Origin: RI-106 sp964496875
GTDB lineage: Bacteria; Cyanobacteriota; Vampirovibrionia; Obscuribacterales; Obscuribacteraceae
Assembly (NCBI GenBank): GCA_964496875.1
Contig: CAZCBH010000004.1
Coordinates: 84,392 to 148,391, forward strand
DNA: 64,000 nt
Direction: 5' to 3'
The position numbers and the translations under genes were made by a program. Under the pieces are notes generated by a model. That model was not told the origin of the DNA. It worked only from the letters and a program-made list of their open reading frames with translations, and searched no databases. Positions within the stretch are counted from its first letter, which is position 1. Each line of letters begins with the position of its first letter. Positions 8,991 through 17,325 of this stretch are shown piece after piece.

Positions 8991-10257
8991 CTTTTCTGAT
9001 GATGTCGACACCATTCAAATAGGGCACCAGTACCGGAGGCACTTTGACGGAGCCGTCTTCCTGCTGGTTGTTCTCGAGAATGGCGGCCATGGCTCTGCCA
9101 ATCGCCAGACCGGAGCCGTTTATGGTGTGAACGAAACGGGCTTTGCCGCCATCAGCAGGTCTGTATTTGATGCCGGCTCGTCTTGCCTGGAACTCGGCAA
9201 AGTTGCTGCAGGAGCTTATCTCTCGATATTTGTCCTGGGCAGGGAACCAGACTTCCAGGTCATAGCATTTGCGGGCGCAAAAACCGAGATCGCCTGCACA
9301 GAGGATGACTTTGCGATAGGGCAACTCCAGGGCTTCCAGAATCATTTCCGCATCCCTGGTCAGCTTCTCGTGTTCGGCTTCGGAGTTCTCCGGAGTGGTT
9401 ATTTTCACAAGCTCCACTTTGTTGAACTGGTGCTGCCTTATGTAGCCCCGGGTATCCTTACCGGCGCTGCCTGCCTCGCGGCGAAAGTTGGGGGTATAGG
9501 CGCAATGAAGAATCGGCAGATCTTCTTCGTTCAGGGTCTCTTTGCGATAAAGGTTGGTAACCGGTACTTCGGCGGTGGGCGTGAGATAGAGCTCATCATC
9601 GGCACAGCGGTAGAAATCGCCCTCGAACTTGGGCAGCTGTCCGGTACCTTCCATGCAGTCTCTGTTGATCAAGATCGGAGGAAACACTTCGGTATAGCCG
9701 TTTCTACCGTGGAAGTCGAGCATGAAGTTCATGAGGGCTCGCTCTAACCTGGCGCCCCAGTTGTAGAGGACAGTGAACCTTGATTCTGCCACTTTGACAC
9801 CGCGCTCGAAATCGAAAATATTGAGATCGACGCCAATCTCGTAATGGTGTCTGGGATTCTCTATAACCGGCAACTCTCCCCAGGTGGAGACGACCACGTT
9901 CTCGTTCTCGTCTTTGCCGTCCGGAACGCTGTCATCGGGCATGTTCGGGATTGCCATCTGAATCTCTTTGAGCTTTTCATCGAGAACAGTTCTCTGTTTA
10001 GCCACTTCCTCATATTCTTCTTTGAGTCTCTTCGATTCGTTCTTCATGGCTTCTTTCTCTTCCGGGCTGAATTTGCCGGTCTTGAAAGATTCGGAAATTT
10101 CGTTTCTTTTGCGATTCAACTCTTCCCAGCGAGATAGAGCATCGCGATATTCCTCGTCGACTTGAATGAGCTCTTTGATGGAGGTGTTGCCATTTCTTCT
10201 CGATATGGCAGCTTCCACTTTCTCTTTGTTCTCTCTTACATATCTGAGGTCAAGCAT
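8983..10257 (-). CDS. serS: Seryl-tRNA synthetase
   Basis: Class II synthetase charging tRNA-Ser (and tRNA-Sec where present) with serine. The 424-residue protein begins MLDLRYVRENKEKV, has the long N-terminal antiparallel coiled coil (about residues 25-105, rich in KRNEISE and KRLKEEYEEV), then the catalytic core with motif 2 in NFRREAGSAGKDTRG and motif 3 in NGSGLAIGRAMAAILEN. Length is normal for bacterial SerS. A good promoter lies just upstream at 10313-10341, giving a leader of about 50 nt. The downstream membrane-protein gene overlaps the end. Confidence 0.98.
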   Translation of the reverse strand: MLDLRYVRENKEKVEAAISRRNGNTSIKELIQVDEEYRDALSRWEELNRKRNEISESFKTGKFSPEEKEAMKNESKRLKEEYEEVAKQRTVLDEKLKEIQMAIPNMPDDSVPDGKDENENVVVSTWGELPVIENPRHHYEIGVDLNIFDFERGVKVAESRFTVLYNWGARLERALMNFMLDFHGRNGYTEVFPPILINRDCMEGTGQLPKFEGDFYRCADDELYLTPTAEVPVTNLYRKETLNEEDLPILHCAYTPNFRREAGSAGKDTRGYIRQHQFNKVELVKITTPENSEAEHEKLTRDAEMILEALELPYRKVILCAGDLGFCARKCYDLEVWFPAQDKYREISSCSNFAEFQARRAGIKYRPADGGKARFVHTINGSGLAIGRAMAAILENNQQEDGSVKVPPVLVPYLNGVDIIRKDG

Positions 10258-10312
10258 TGAACTATTTCCTGTCGCCTTGCGTCTTAACTTCTATCACCGT
10301 GTCAAAGTCGAA

Positions 10313-10341
10313 ATTATAGCGAAAGCGGGCTCAAGTTTTCA
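10313..10341 (-). promoter_or_regulatory. Likely sigma-70 promoter of serS
   Basis: On the minus strand a perfect -10 TATAAT (10318-10313) lies 17 nt after TGAAAA (10341-10336), a weak -35. Transcription would begin near 10306, about 50 nt before the serS ATG. No leader peptide or T-box sequence was seen in that leader. Confidence 0.55.
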
Positions 10342-10383
10342 GCCATTAGCCCCCTCGGTGACATTCTGTTGCGTCGTCATTAT

Positions 10384-10407
10384 CCTAATCCTAATCCTAA
10401 TCCTAAT
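10384..10407. repeat. Four tandem CCTAAT hexamers
   Basis: Exactly four copies of CCTAAT stand between serS and the yraN-like gene, ending 16 nt before the latter's ATG and just before its ribosome binding site GGGAGG. On the other strand the unit reads ATTAGG. Repeat-number slippage here could alter expression of the yraN-like gene; this is inference. Confidence 0.85.
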
Positions 10408-10423
10408 CCGGGGAGGAAGCTTC

Positions 10424-10903
10424 ATGAAAGAATTTTGTCTCGATGAAAAGAATTTGCAGACACCGTTTCGCTTCTGGCGACAGTCCCTGGGTGTCCTGGG
10501 TGAGGATGCCGCCAGTATGTATCTGACCGGTCTGGGATGGCGGGTTATCGAGCGCAACTGGAGGAGCTACCGTGCTTGCGAACTGGATATCATAGCGAGG
10601 GACCCTCAAGGGACTGTTGTTTTCGTAGAGGTCAAGACGCGGGCTGCTTTCATCGGTGCCTACGGTACCGAGTCGGTGGAGAGCGCGCTTGCTTCTGTCG
10701 ACAGATCCAAACAAAACAAAATCAAACGGGGCGCTTTGATATTTTTGTCGAAGTCCGGTTTGCAGCAAAGACAGGGTCGAAGATTCGATGTGCTGGTGGT
10801 TACGATCAAGCGATGTTCCGTGGCCTGCGAAGCGGGTAGTCGCTTCATCAGGGTGCGGGATGGAGACCTGGATCTGCTGCATATAGAGGGCGCTTTCGAT
10901 TGA
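10424..10903 (+). CDS. YraN/UPF0102-family nuclease-like protein
   Basis: About 159 residues with the family signature: LGVLGEDAASMYLTGLGW, a following RN, then ELDIIARD and VVFVEVKTRA, which supply the acidic and lysine residues of a restriction-endonuclease-like (D-ExK) core. UPF0102 proteins resemble Holliday-junction resolvases, but their cellular role is not settled. The ATG at 10424 is chosen because GGGAGG precedes it by 8 nt; the frame is open further upstream through the intergenic repeat, but that part is not protein-like. It stands at the head of the plus-strand run with lysA and cdaA, separated by 90 nt from lysA. Confidence 0.85.
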   Translation: MKEFCLDEKNLQTPFRFWRQSLGVLGEDAASMYLTGLGWRVIERNWRSYRACELDIIARDPQGTVVFVEVKTRAAFIGAYGTESVESALASVDRSKQNKIKRGALIFLSKSGLQQRQGRRFDVLVVTIKRCSVACEAGSRFIRVRDGDLDLLHIEGAFD

Positions 10904-10993
10904 TACTGTATTTAGTGAGATCTTGGGTTTTGAAGTATCGCTTTGTTCATAACTGCCCGTGTCCATGATTCACTGGTGGTAGAATCTTCCTTT

Positions 10994-12340
10994 ATGAGCA
11001 CCAGTGTCCTTTCGCCAAATACCCGGTTGATGCCTGTTACGGCAGAGATCTCGCCCGAGCATCATTTGATGCTGGGTGGTTGCGATACGGTCAAGCTTGC
11101 CGAGCGCTGGGGCACACCGCTCTGGGTGATGGACTACGATACTATAAAAGCTTCGGCCGAGGCCTTGAAGGCGGGGCTGGCTGTCTATCCAGGTGCTAAG
11201 GCGCTTTATGCCGGCAAGGCTTTCATGTGCCTGGCGATTTGCAGATTGGTCAGGGCGCTCGGTCTGGGTCTGGATGTAGTCTCGGAAGGAGAGCTCTATA
11301 CAGCGCTCCGGGCCGGCTTCCCGAAAGACGATATCTATCTGCACGGCAACAACAAGTCACCGGCTGAGCTGATCATGGCGATAGAGAATGCCGGGGTAAC
11401 CATTATCGTCGACGGCTTCCAGGAGCTGGATTCGGTTATCGAGATCGCTTCCGCCCGGGGAATGCGTGCCAGAATTATGGTCAGGGTGACTCCCGGAGTC
11501 GAGCCTGACACTCACGAATATATCAAGACCGGCCAGTTCGACAGTAAGTTCGGAATCAGCCTGGAGCAGGTGATTCCCTTTGTCGAGCGGGTGGTTCAGA
11601 ATGAGGAGCACCTGGACTTCCGGGGTATTCATGCTCATATCGGCAGCCAGTCGCTGGCTATGGAGCCCTATCTGAAGCTGGTGGATATCCTTGCCGAAAC
11701 CGTAGCAGAGATCAAGAACAGGCTCGGTCGGGAGATAGACTATTTGAATCTGGGCGGCGGCCTGGGCATTGTCTATACCGAAGCGGACCAGCCTATTCCT
11801 CTGTTTGATTGGTCCAGGGCTATGGCTGAAAGAGTGCTGGATGTATTTACCCGTCTGGGTCTGAAGCAGCCTCAGCTACTGGTGGAGCCGGGTCGGTCCG
11901 TGGTGGGCACTGCCGGAGTCACTCTTTATCGAGCCGGTCAGGTCAAGAATTTCGAGAGTGGCAAACGAGCCGTGGCACTTGATGGCGGAATGGCTGATAA
12001 TCCCCGCCCCGCTACCTATAACGCCCGTTACACCTCGGTCATAGCCAGCAGAATGAACAAGAGCGAAGCTGATTCTCCGGTGGATCTGGTCGGCAGATTT
12101 TGTGAATCTGGAGATATAATCATAAAAGGTGCAGGGATACCTGCAGAAACCGGCGATTTGATCGCGGTTTTCTCCACCGGCGCCTATAACTACAGCATGT
12201 CCTCCAACTACAACAGGACTGGAAAACCGGCATGCGTATTGGTTAAGGACGGCAAGGCGGAGCTGATAATCGAAAGAGAGTCTCTGGATGATCTGGTCAG
12301 ACAGGATCGCATTCCCGACTTTCTCAACTTCAACTCTTGA
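10994..12340 (+). CDS. lysA: Diaminopimelate decarboxylase
   Basis: PLP enzyme of the alanine-racemase-fold family that decarboxylates meso-diaminopimelate to L-lysine, the last step of lysine synthesis. The 448-residue protein shows the PLP lysine in YAGKAF (usually YAxKAN), LDVVSEGEL, HGNNKS, the HIGSQ region, GGGLGI, the EPGRS loop and the C-terminal CESGD motif that supplies the catalytic cysteine from the partner subunit, then GAYNYSMSSNYN. The ATG at 10994 is preferred over 10943 because conserved sequence begins shortly after it; no strong ribosome binding site is seen at either. It ends 43 nt before cdaA. Confidence 0.95.
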   Translation: MSTSVLSPNTRLMPVTAEISPEHHLMLGGCDTVKLAERWGTPLWVMDYDTIKASAEALKAGLAVYPGAKALYAGKAFMCLAICRLVRALGLGLDVVSEGELYTALRAGFPKDDIYLHGNNKSPAELIMAIENAGVTIIVDGFQELDSVIEIASARGMRARIMVRVTPGVEPDTHEYIKTGQFDSKFGISLEQVIPFVERVVQNEEHLDFRGIHAHIGSQSLAMEPYLKLVDILAETVAEIKNRLGREIDYLNLGGGLGIVYTEADQPIPLFDWSRAMAERVLDVFTRLGLKQPQLLVEPGRSVVGTAGVTLYRAGQVKNFESGKRAVALDGGMADNPRPATYNARYTSVIASRMNKSEADSPVDLVGRFCESGDIIIKGAGIPAETGDLIAVFSTGAYNYSMSSNYNRTGKPACVLVKDGKAELIIERESLDDLVRQDRIPDFLNFNS

Positions 12341-12383
12341 TCCTGGAATCCCTGGTCTCTGACAATCTTCTCGAGCGAGGTCG

Positions 12384-13388
12384 ATGAATTATTTCCAACA
12401 GCTCTGGAGCAATGTCAACGGGGAGTTCGATCTCCATGTTCTCTGGTTCTTCATTTCGATGAGTGTTCAGGTCGCGATCATCAGCTATGCGGTGATCTGG
12501 GCCTGGAAGAGAATAGTAGGCAGTCAGGCTGAGCGCCTGGTAAAAGGTGTGCTGGTGCTTGCTTCGATCTGGGGGATGGCTTCTATTCTCCAGTTCGACC
12601 TGATTACATATCTTTTGCAGACTATCTTCCCGGTGGCGGTTCTCGCTCTGGTAATTATTTTTCAGCCAGAGTTAAGGAGGGGACTGGGCCATCTGGGAAA
12701 GGTCAACACTCTGCGTTTTGATTTCTCGCTCACCGGCCTCGAGCAGGTGCAGTTGGAAAGGGATGTCGAGCAGATTATTGTAGCCGTGCGCGAATTGTCC
12801 AGATCCAAGACTGGTGCGCTTATCGTGATCGAGCCCATGCACGGAGAGCGAGATTATGTCAGCCCGGGCACCACGGTGAATGCCGATATTTCCACCACGC
12901 TTTTGCTGACTATCTTTTTCGATAAGTCACCGCTTCATGATGGTGCGGTGGTAATTCGAAAAAACAAAGTGGTCGCCGCCGGTGTGATACTACCTATGAC
13001 AGATGATCCTGAGTTGAGTTATCGTTACGGAACCAGGCACCGAGCCGCTATCGGTCTTTCTGAGACCTATGACGGTCTTTGTATAGTGGTATCGGAGGAG
13101 ACTGGCGCCATTTCTGCGGCCAGTCGGGGTATGCTGGCTCGTTATCGTGAGGCGGAGGATCTGAAAGATCCGATCAAATATCTCTACACCCAGGGGATGG
13201 AGTCTAAAAATACCGAGCATGCCAACTACTTTCTCAATCTCTTTACGAAGACCAGGAAAGAGGCTGATGAGGCCGATGAGTCTGATACTACAGGCGGTGA
13301 GGCTGCCTCTTCTGTCGAATCTGGCGAGGAAGAGCCCCGGGGAAAGAGTGAGGCTGACGGTAGAGACCCTGATCCCGTCAGCGTATAA
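12384..13388 (+). CDS. cdaA: CdaA-type membrane diadenylate cyclase
   Basis: Makes cyclic di-AMP from two ATP, a messenger for potassium and osmotic control and envelope homeostasis. The N-terminus has membrane segments (residues about 12-35, 50-70 and 75-95), followed by the DisA_N domain with catalytic motifs DGAVVI and GTRHRAAIG near residues 190 and 213. Core length matches CdaA, but an acidic Asp/Glu/Ser-rich tail of roughly 60 residues follows. The usual neighbours cdaR and glmM are not here; lysA lies 43 nt upstream and pyrF converges with a 1-nt gap. A GAGG stretch just before the ATG may be the ribosome binding site. Confidence 0.93.
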   Translation: MNYFQQLWSNVNGEFDLHVLWFFISMSVQVAIISYAVIWAWKRIVGSQAERLVKGVLVLASIWGMASILQFDLITYLLQTIFPVAVLALVIIFQPELRRGLGHLGKVNTLRFDFSLTGLEQVQLERDVEQIIVAVRELSRSKTGALIVIEPMHGERDYVSPGTTVNADISTTLLLTIFFDKSPLHDGAVVIRKNKVVAAGVILPMTDDPELSYRYGTRHRAAIGLSETYDGLCIVVSEETGAISAASRGMLARYREAEDLKDPIKYLYTQGMESKNTEHANYFLNLFTKTRKEADEADESDTTGGEAASSVESGEEEPRGKSEADGRDPDPVSV

Positions 13389-13389
13389 G

Positions 13390-14136
13390 TTATGAAGAAG
13401 CCAGCGCTTCTTCCATCTCTTCCACTACCCGCGCGGCAGCGTCTTTTTTATTCTCCGCACCGGTTATCGGCCTGCCCACCACCAGGTAGTCGGAGCCGTT
13501 CTTAACGGCCTGGGATGGGGTGACGATTCGGGCTTGATCGTCGGTAGAAGCCCAGGCCGGACGAATGCCAGGGGTGACGATTATGAAATCCGGACCCAGA
13601 GAAGCTCTAATCAATTGCGCTTCCCTGGCAGAGGCGACTACCCCGTCGAGACCGGCTTGCTTTGTCAGGGTGGCCAGTTTGACGACATGGTCTTCCACCG
13701 GGATGCTTACGGATAGCTCATTTTTGAGAGCGTTTGCATCAACGCTGGTCAGGACTGTCACCGCTATTAGTATCGGTTTTTCTATCTTGCTTGTTTCGGC
13801 TTGATCTCGAACGGCTTCAGCAGCGGCTTTCATCATGGCGAGACCGCCGGAAGCATGGATATTGAGCATGGCTATTCTGTGCGCCGCTATATTGGCTGCA
13901 GCCCGGGCAACGGTGTTGGGAATGTCCATGAACTTGCCGTCGAAGAAGACCTTAATGGCTTCCTTTTCGATGAGATCGAAGACTTTTGTGCCCGAATGGG
14001 TGAAGAGTTCGAGCCCGACCTTGAACATTCCGGTATGTTCCCGAAGTTCGTCGATCAATCTTTTAGCCGTATCCAGGTCTGAGGTATCCAGGGCGACAAT
14101 GAGCTTGTCTTTAGCCTTCAAGGACGATTTGAGCAT
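13390..14136 (-). CDS. pyrF: Orotidine 5'-phosphate decarboxylase
   Basis: Decarboxylates OMP to UMP, the last step of de novo pyrimidine synthesis. The 248-residue barrel shows LIVALDTSD at the N-terminus, the catalytic Asp-Lys-Asp array in FFDGKFMDIPNT (normally DLKFHDIPNT), IHASGG, VTPGIRP and the phosphate-binding VVGRPIT near the C-terminus. The Leu-to-Gly and His-to-Met changes inside the active-site motif leave the charged residues in place. It follows rpmE by 85 nt on the same strand and may be co-transcribed with it. Confidence 0.96.
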   Translation of the reverse strand: MLKSSLKAKDKLIVALDTSDLDTAKRLIDELREHTGMFKVGLELFTHSGTKVFDLIEKEAIKVFFDGKFMDIPNTVARAAANIAAHRIAMLNIHASGGLAMMKAAAEAVRDQAETSKIEKPILIAVTVLTSVDANALKNELSVSIPVEDHVVKLATLTKQAGLDGVVASAREAQLIRASLGPDFIIVTPGIRPAWASTDDQARIVTPSQAVKNGSDYLVVGRPITGAENKKDAAARVVEEMEEALASS

Positions 14137-14221
14137 CTTGATTCACTCTCCGTAGATGAAGCAAAACCTGACAATTTAATTGCCAGGTTGAAAGCCGCTT
14201 TGCGTGTCGATATTGTTCGGA

Positions 14222-14443
14222 CTAGCCGGTTTTGGCTTCTTTCTTGTCCTGGCGATAACGCTTCATGAAGCGATCTACCCGACCTTCGGTATCCACAATC
14301 TTCTGCTGACCGGTGTAGAACGGGTGGCAGGCGCTGCAGATCTCGACACGAATCGTTGTAACGGTGGAGCCCAGTTGTACTTCGCCGCCGCAAACGCAGC
14401 TGGCTACAACCTCATGGTACTCCGGATGAATTCCTTCTTTCAT
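14222..14443 (-). CDS. rpmE: Ribosomal protein bL31
   Basis: 73-residue large-subunit ribosomal protein beginning MKEGIHPEYHEV. Four cysteines in CVC and CSAC (the second pair in ICSACHPFYTG) show the zinc-binding (C+) form. FYTGQQKIVDTEGRVDRF is the typical C-terminal half. The start at 14443 is preceded by GGAAAA; the frame is open upstream to 14497, but that extension is not bL31-like. Confidence 0.97.
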   Translation of the reverse strand: MKEGIHPEYHEVVASCVCGGEVQLGSTVTTIRVEICSACHPFYTGQQKIVDTEGRVDRFMKRYRQDKKEAKTG

Positions 14444-14586
14444 TTTTCCAAACCAGATGGGTGTTTCTACTGATAAGGAACAGATCATATCAAACAATTA
14501 CAGGCTATATATTCTCGGGACCAGGTTTGTAAGGTTCTTTAACTTAGGAGGATTTAAGCTGGTTGTCAAAAGGTGTCTGTCCGGGC

Positions 14587-15141
14587 TCAATTAATCGGTT
14601 GTTTGATCTCGAGACCGTCGAACTGGTTTGCAGACAGTCTCTCCCCCTCGACGCTCAAATAGACCTTGGAATCACCTGCTACCCGGGAGACCGTCTTGGA
14701 TAGCTGATCCAATCTGGTCTGAATAGAGGTCGGCCCGCCACCGGCAGTAAAGCGCTTGGAGAGATTGAGCTCTATTTTCTCACCATCCTTTTCGATACCA
14801 AGCAGGATTGTACCCCTGGGAATTTCTGAGGATATTCCTTTGCTGCTTTCTTCTTCGTCCGGGCCCATGAGCAGTTCGCTGACAGCGGCTTCCACCGGGT
14901 CGTTTCCTGTTTTTGGACGCGGTACTTCAACCAGCTCCAGCTCTTCTCCTTTCTCTTTCACGAACCAGACGGTCAGGCCTTTTTTCCTTTTCTTGTTTTT
15001 GGTCTGGACCTGATTCGATGAGGTGTCGGCGTGCTTTGTGACACAGGAGATCGTCAAAAAGGGAGTGAGGCTTATTAAAATCGCTATCGTGAACAGCTTC
15101 CTGGTTGTTTTTGAGGAATTGGAGGGAAAAGGCATGGACAT
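14587..15141 (-). CDS. GerMN-domain lipoprotein
   Basis: 184 residues. A hydrophobic stretch followed by LTISC near residue 33 looks like a lipobox, so the protein is probably anchored to the outer face of a membrane. Residues about 55-175 match the GerMN domain: LTVWFVKE, PVEAAVSELLMGP, SSEIPRGTILLGI, and LNLSKRF followed by a hydrophobic helix with TRLDQLSKTV. GerMN domains occur in spore germination proteins and in many non-spore-forming envelope lipoproteins; the role here is unknown. The neighbouring DUF2993 protein is also exported, so the two may act together at the envelope (inference). Confidence 0.8.
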   Translation of the reverse strand: MSMPFPSNSSKTTRKLFTIAILISLTPFLTISCVTKHADTSSNQVQTKNKKRKKGLTVWFVKEKGEELELVEVPRPKTGNDPVEAAVSELLMGPDEEESSKGISSEIPRGTILLGIEKDGEKIELNLSKRFTAGGGPTSIQTRLDQLSKTVSRVAGDSKVYLSVEGERLSANQFDGLEIKQPIN

Positions 15142-15178
15142 TGTCTTCGTTTTCGTTCCTTTCTTTTCTTGTCTACAT

Positions 15179-16084
15179 CTATTTAGACTGTGCGAGCTTT
15201 TGAGCTGGTACCAGAATCAGTTCTCCCTGACCAGAGACATTTTTCTCTTCGACGGCGAATTTAGACAGGCGGAAAGCATGGGTGGTTCTATCATAACGTC
15301 CGAAATCGACAATCGGGTTGATCAACTCTTCTACGAATCTGGCAAATTTCTCCGGCTCGATTATGTAGGGACAATCTACTATGAGATTATCCACCATTAT
15401 GCGTTGATTCCCTTCTAATACCGGTTTGCCGGTAATAATTATCGGAACACCGGTGTCTGGAGCACCACCCCTGGTTATGAGGTTGCCTTTGATTACCAGT
15501 TGATTCTCTTCAATGGTGACATCGGGATCGGTTATATCCAGCTGCTGTTCACCCAGACCAGGCAGATCTAGTTTAAGCCCCCGGAGCGAGGAGACTACTT
15601 TCTTGCTGGCAAGCGCTCTGGTGACATCTTTTTGACTTACATCCCCTTCTACGTTGATAGCGAGCGGTGCTTTCATATAAGAGCCCTTTTCTCTCTTCAG
15701 CGAAAACCAGGTCGGCGTTTTTGTGTTCAGCTCCACCCTTGAAATAGGCACACCTTCCAGTTTCGCTTCTGAAAGCAGAATGTCGGCGGACTTGACCTTG
15801 CCAGCCAATAGATCGGTAAGGCTGTATGTCTTGATGCGGACTTTTACATCGCCACCGACCTGTCGCTTGATCACATACTTCACAACCTGATTGCTTACCA
15901 CTTCGGTGAGAAAGTTGATTCCCGTATAGCGCTGAAATCCCCTGCTCCACTTGTTACCGATCGCAAAAGAGGGTTTTATCTCTTCTTTGTTCTTCGGGCT
16001 GTCTGCTACTGCCGGTGGTGCTTGTGCCACCGTAAGCAGAATCGCCAGCGTCGCTATTTTTTGTACCTTAAGCACGATTCTCAT
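15179..16084 (-). CDS. Exported DUF2993 (LmeA-like) protein
   Basis: 301 residues with a signal peptide (MRIVLKVQKIATLAILLTV, cleavage likely after AVA near residue 27). The mature part matches DUF2993: VVKYVIKRQVGGDVKVRIKTY, LLAGKVKSADILLSEAKLEG, repeated beta strands, and LVIKGNL. DUF2993 is common in Cyanobacteria and Actinobacteria, and the actinobacterial member LmeA binds phospholipid and works in lipoglycan assembly. A lipid-handling role in the envelope is therefore possible but unproven. It lies 37 nt upstream of the GerMN lipoprotein gene on the same strand. Confidence 0.8.
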   Translation of the reverse strand: MRIVLKVQKIATLAILLTVAQAPPAVADSPKNKEEIKPSFAIGNKWSRGFQRYTGINFLTEVVSNQVVKYVIKRQVGGDVKVRIKTYSLTDLLAGKVKSADILLSEAKLEGVPISRVELNTKTPTWFSLKREKGSYMKAPLAINVEGDVSQKDVTRALASKKVVSSLRGLKLDLPGLGEQQLDITDPDVTIEENQLVIKGNLITRGGAPDTGVPIIITGKPVLEGNQRIMVDNLIVDCPYIIEPEKFARFVEELINPIVDFGRYDRTTHAFRLSKFAVEEKNVSGQGELILVPAQKLAQSK

Positions 16085-16182
16085 TGCCTGGACCCGATCT
16101 TTTCTCTCGGTTGGAAGCTTAGCAAAAAGGGACCGAGCTTGTCTTAAGTCGATTAAATTGGAGTGTATAAAAACTAGGGGCC

Positions 16183-17025
16183 CTATTTGCCGCCTTTACC
16201 TTTATCGTCCTTTTGTGAGCGCATCTTTTCGGAAAGAGCTTCTTTGAGCAGCTCGTTCTGTCTGAGCAGCGCTTTCAAATGCTCGTTGGCGATGGCCAGC
16301 TCCGCTTGCAGCTCTGCCACTGTTTGTTCGTGGCTCACTCCAGTTACCGGATCACGACCTGGAACTTTGGGCAGAAGAACATATCCGTGCTGTACCGCTT
16401 TTAAAGCCGCTGCCGTTCTGGTCGGAACCTTGAGTTTGGCGAGAATGCATTCGATGTGCTTCTCGACGGTTCTTAGCTTCATATCGAGCTCTTCGGCTAT
16501 CTCTTTATTTCTGAGATCGAGGCGAATCAGGACTTCGATTTCGCGGTCGGTGAGATTACTGTTCGGGGCGCTGGCAGAAGGCTGTTGCTTGACGAGCTGG
16601 GTGATTTTAGGATCACAGTAGGGCAATCCGCGGGTAACCTGCTCTATAGCGGCAAAAAGCGTCCGGGGACCGGAACTTTTCAGGCAGAATCCTCTGGCAC
16701 CGGCTCTCATGAGCTGGTTATGGTATTTGGTGGCGTGATAGGAATCGGTCAGGACCAGGACATTGGAGTTAGGAAACTCCTGGCTGACACGGCGGCATAC
16801 CTCCACACCATTGAGAACATCCAGATCGACGTCGAGAATGATAAAGTCGGGTCTCAGTTGTCGGATGATCTCACAGGCGGACATTCCATCGGCGGCTTCG
16901 GCTACTATTTCCACCACTTCCGAAACGACTCTTTTTAAGCCGAAGCGAATCAATTCGTGACGTTCGCACAACACTGTGCGAGGTCTGAATACCGTAGGGC
17001 GCATTGGTGGAAGCGATGGATCCAA
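16183..17025 (-). CDS. LuxR/NarL-type response regulator with C-terminal coiled coil
   Basis: Residues about 15-135 form a receiver domain, with the phosphoacceptor Asp in FIILDVDLDVLNG, the Thr in VLVLTDSY and the Lys in FCLKSSG. Residues about 155-220 form a LuxR DNA-binding helix-turn-helix with LTDREIEVLIRLDLRNKEIAEEL and RTVEKHIECILAKL. A final helical, probably coiled-coil segment (residues 235-280) is extra. The usual acidic pair at the start of the receiver is reduced to one Glu (LCERHE), which could alter magnesium binding. The TTG at 17025 is chosen because GGAG stands 7 nt before it. No histidine kinase is adjacent. Confidence 0.88.
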   Translation of the reverse strand: MDPSLPPMRPTVFRPRTVLCERHELIRFGLKRVVSEVVEIVAEAADGMSACEIIRQLRPDFIILDVDLDVLNGVEVCRRVSQEFPNSNVLVLTDSYHATKYHNQLMRAGARGFCLKSSGPRTLFAAIEQVTRGLPYCDPKITQLVKQQPSASAPNSNLTDREIEVLIRLDLRNKEIAEELDMKLRTVEKHIECILAKLKVPTRTAAALKAVQHGYVLLPKVPGRDPVTGVSHEQTVAELQAELAIANEHLKALLRQNELLKEALSEKMRSQKDDKGKGGK

Positions 17026-17188
17026 AAGTTGTCTCCGGAGTTATCCTCGAGTCGAGAATATCTTACTAAATATTTTCACGCACTAATTGTAGCAATGCCT
17101 TACTTATCTTCCAGTACTTTCGCATCTTTTGTTTAAATTGGAAAGCAGGGTTGATAAATGATTCGGATAGAGAATGCGGCAAATAATA

Positions 17189-17205
17189 TATCCGGTTACC
17201 GGATA
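17189..17205. promoter_or_regulatory. Perfect inverted repeat in a 300-bp divergent intergenic region
   Basis: TATCCGGT and ACCGGATA (8-bp arms, 1-nt centre) form a perfect dyad midway between the divergently transcribed response regulator (start 17025) and the TPR-RDD gene (start 17326). The size and symmetry fit a dimeric helix-turn-helix operator. The rest of 17026-17325 is AT-rich and shows no gene, only a second small palindrome CTCGAGTCGAG near 17047. Binding by the neighbouring LuxR-type regulator is a guess. Confidence 0.5.
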
Positions 17206-17325
17206 CTTGCGGGGTGAATACGCTTACAATGCATATCTATGGTTTTGTCGAGCCTTTAAAAATTATTTGATATTCTTAAATCTTTACTCCTGACAATCCC
17301 GGTTTCCGGGCGGATAAATTCTTCG

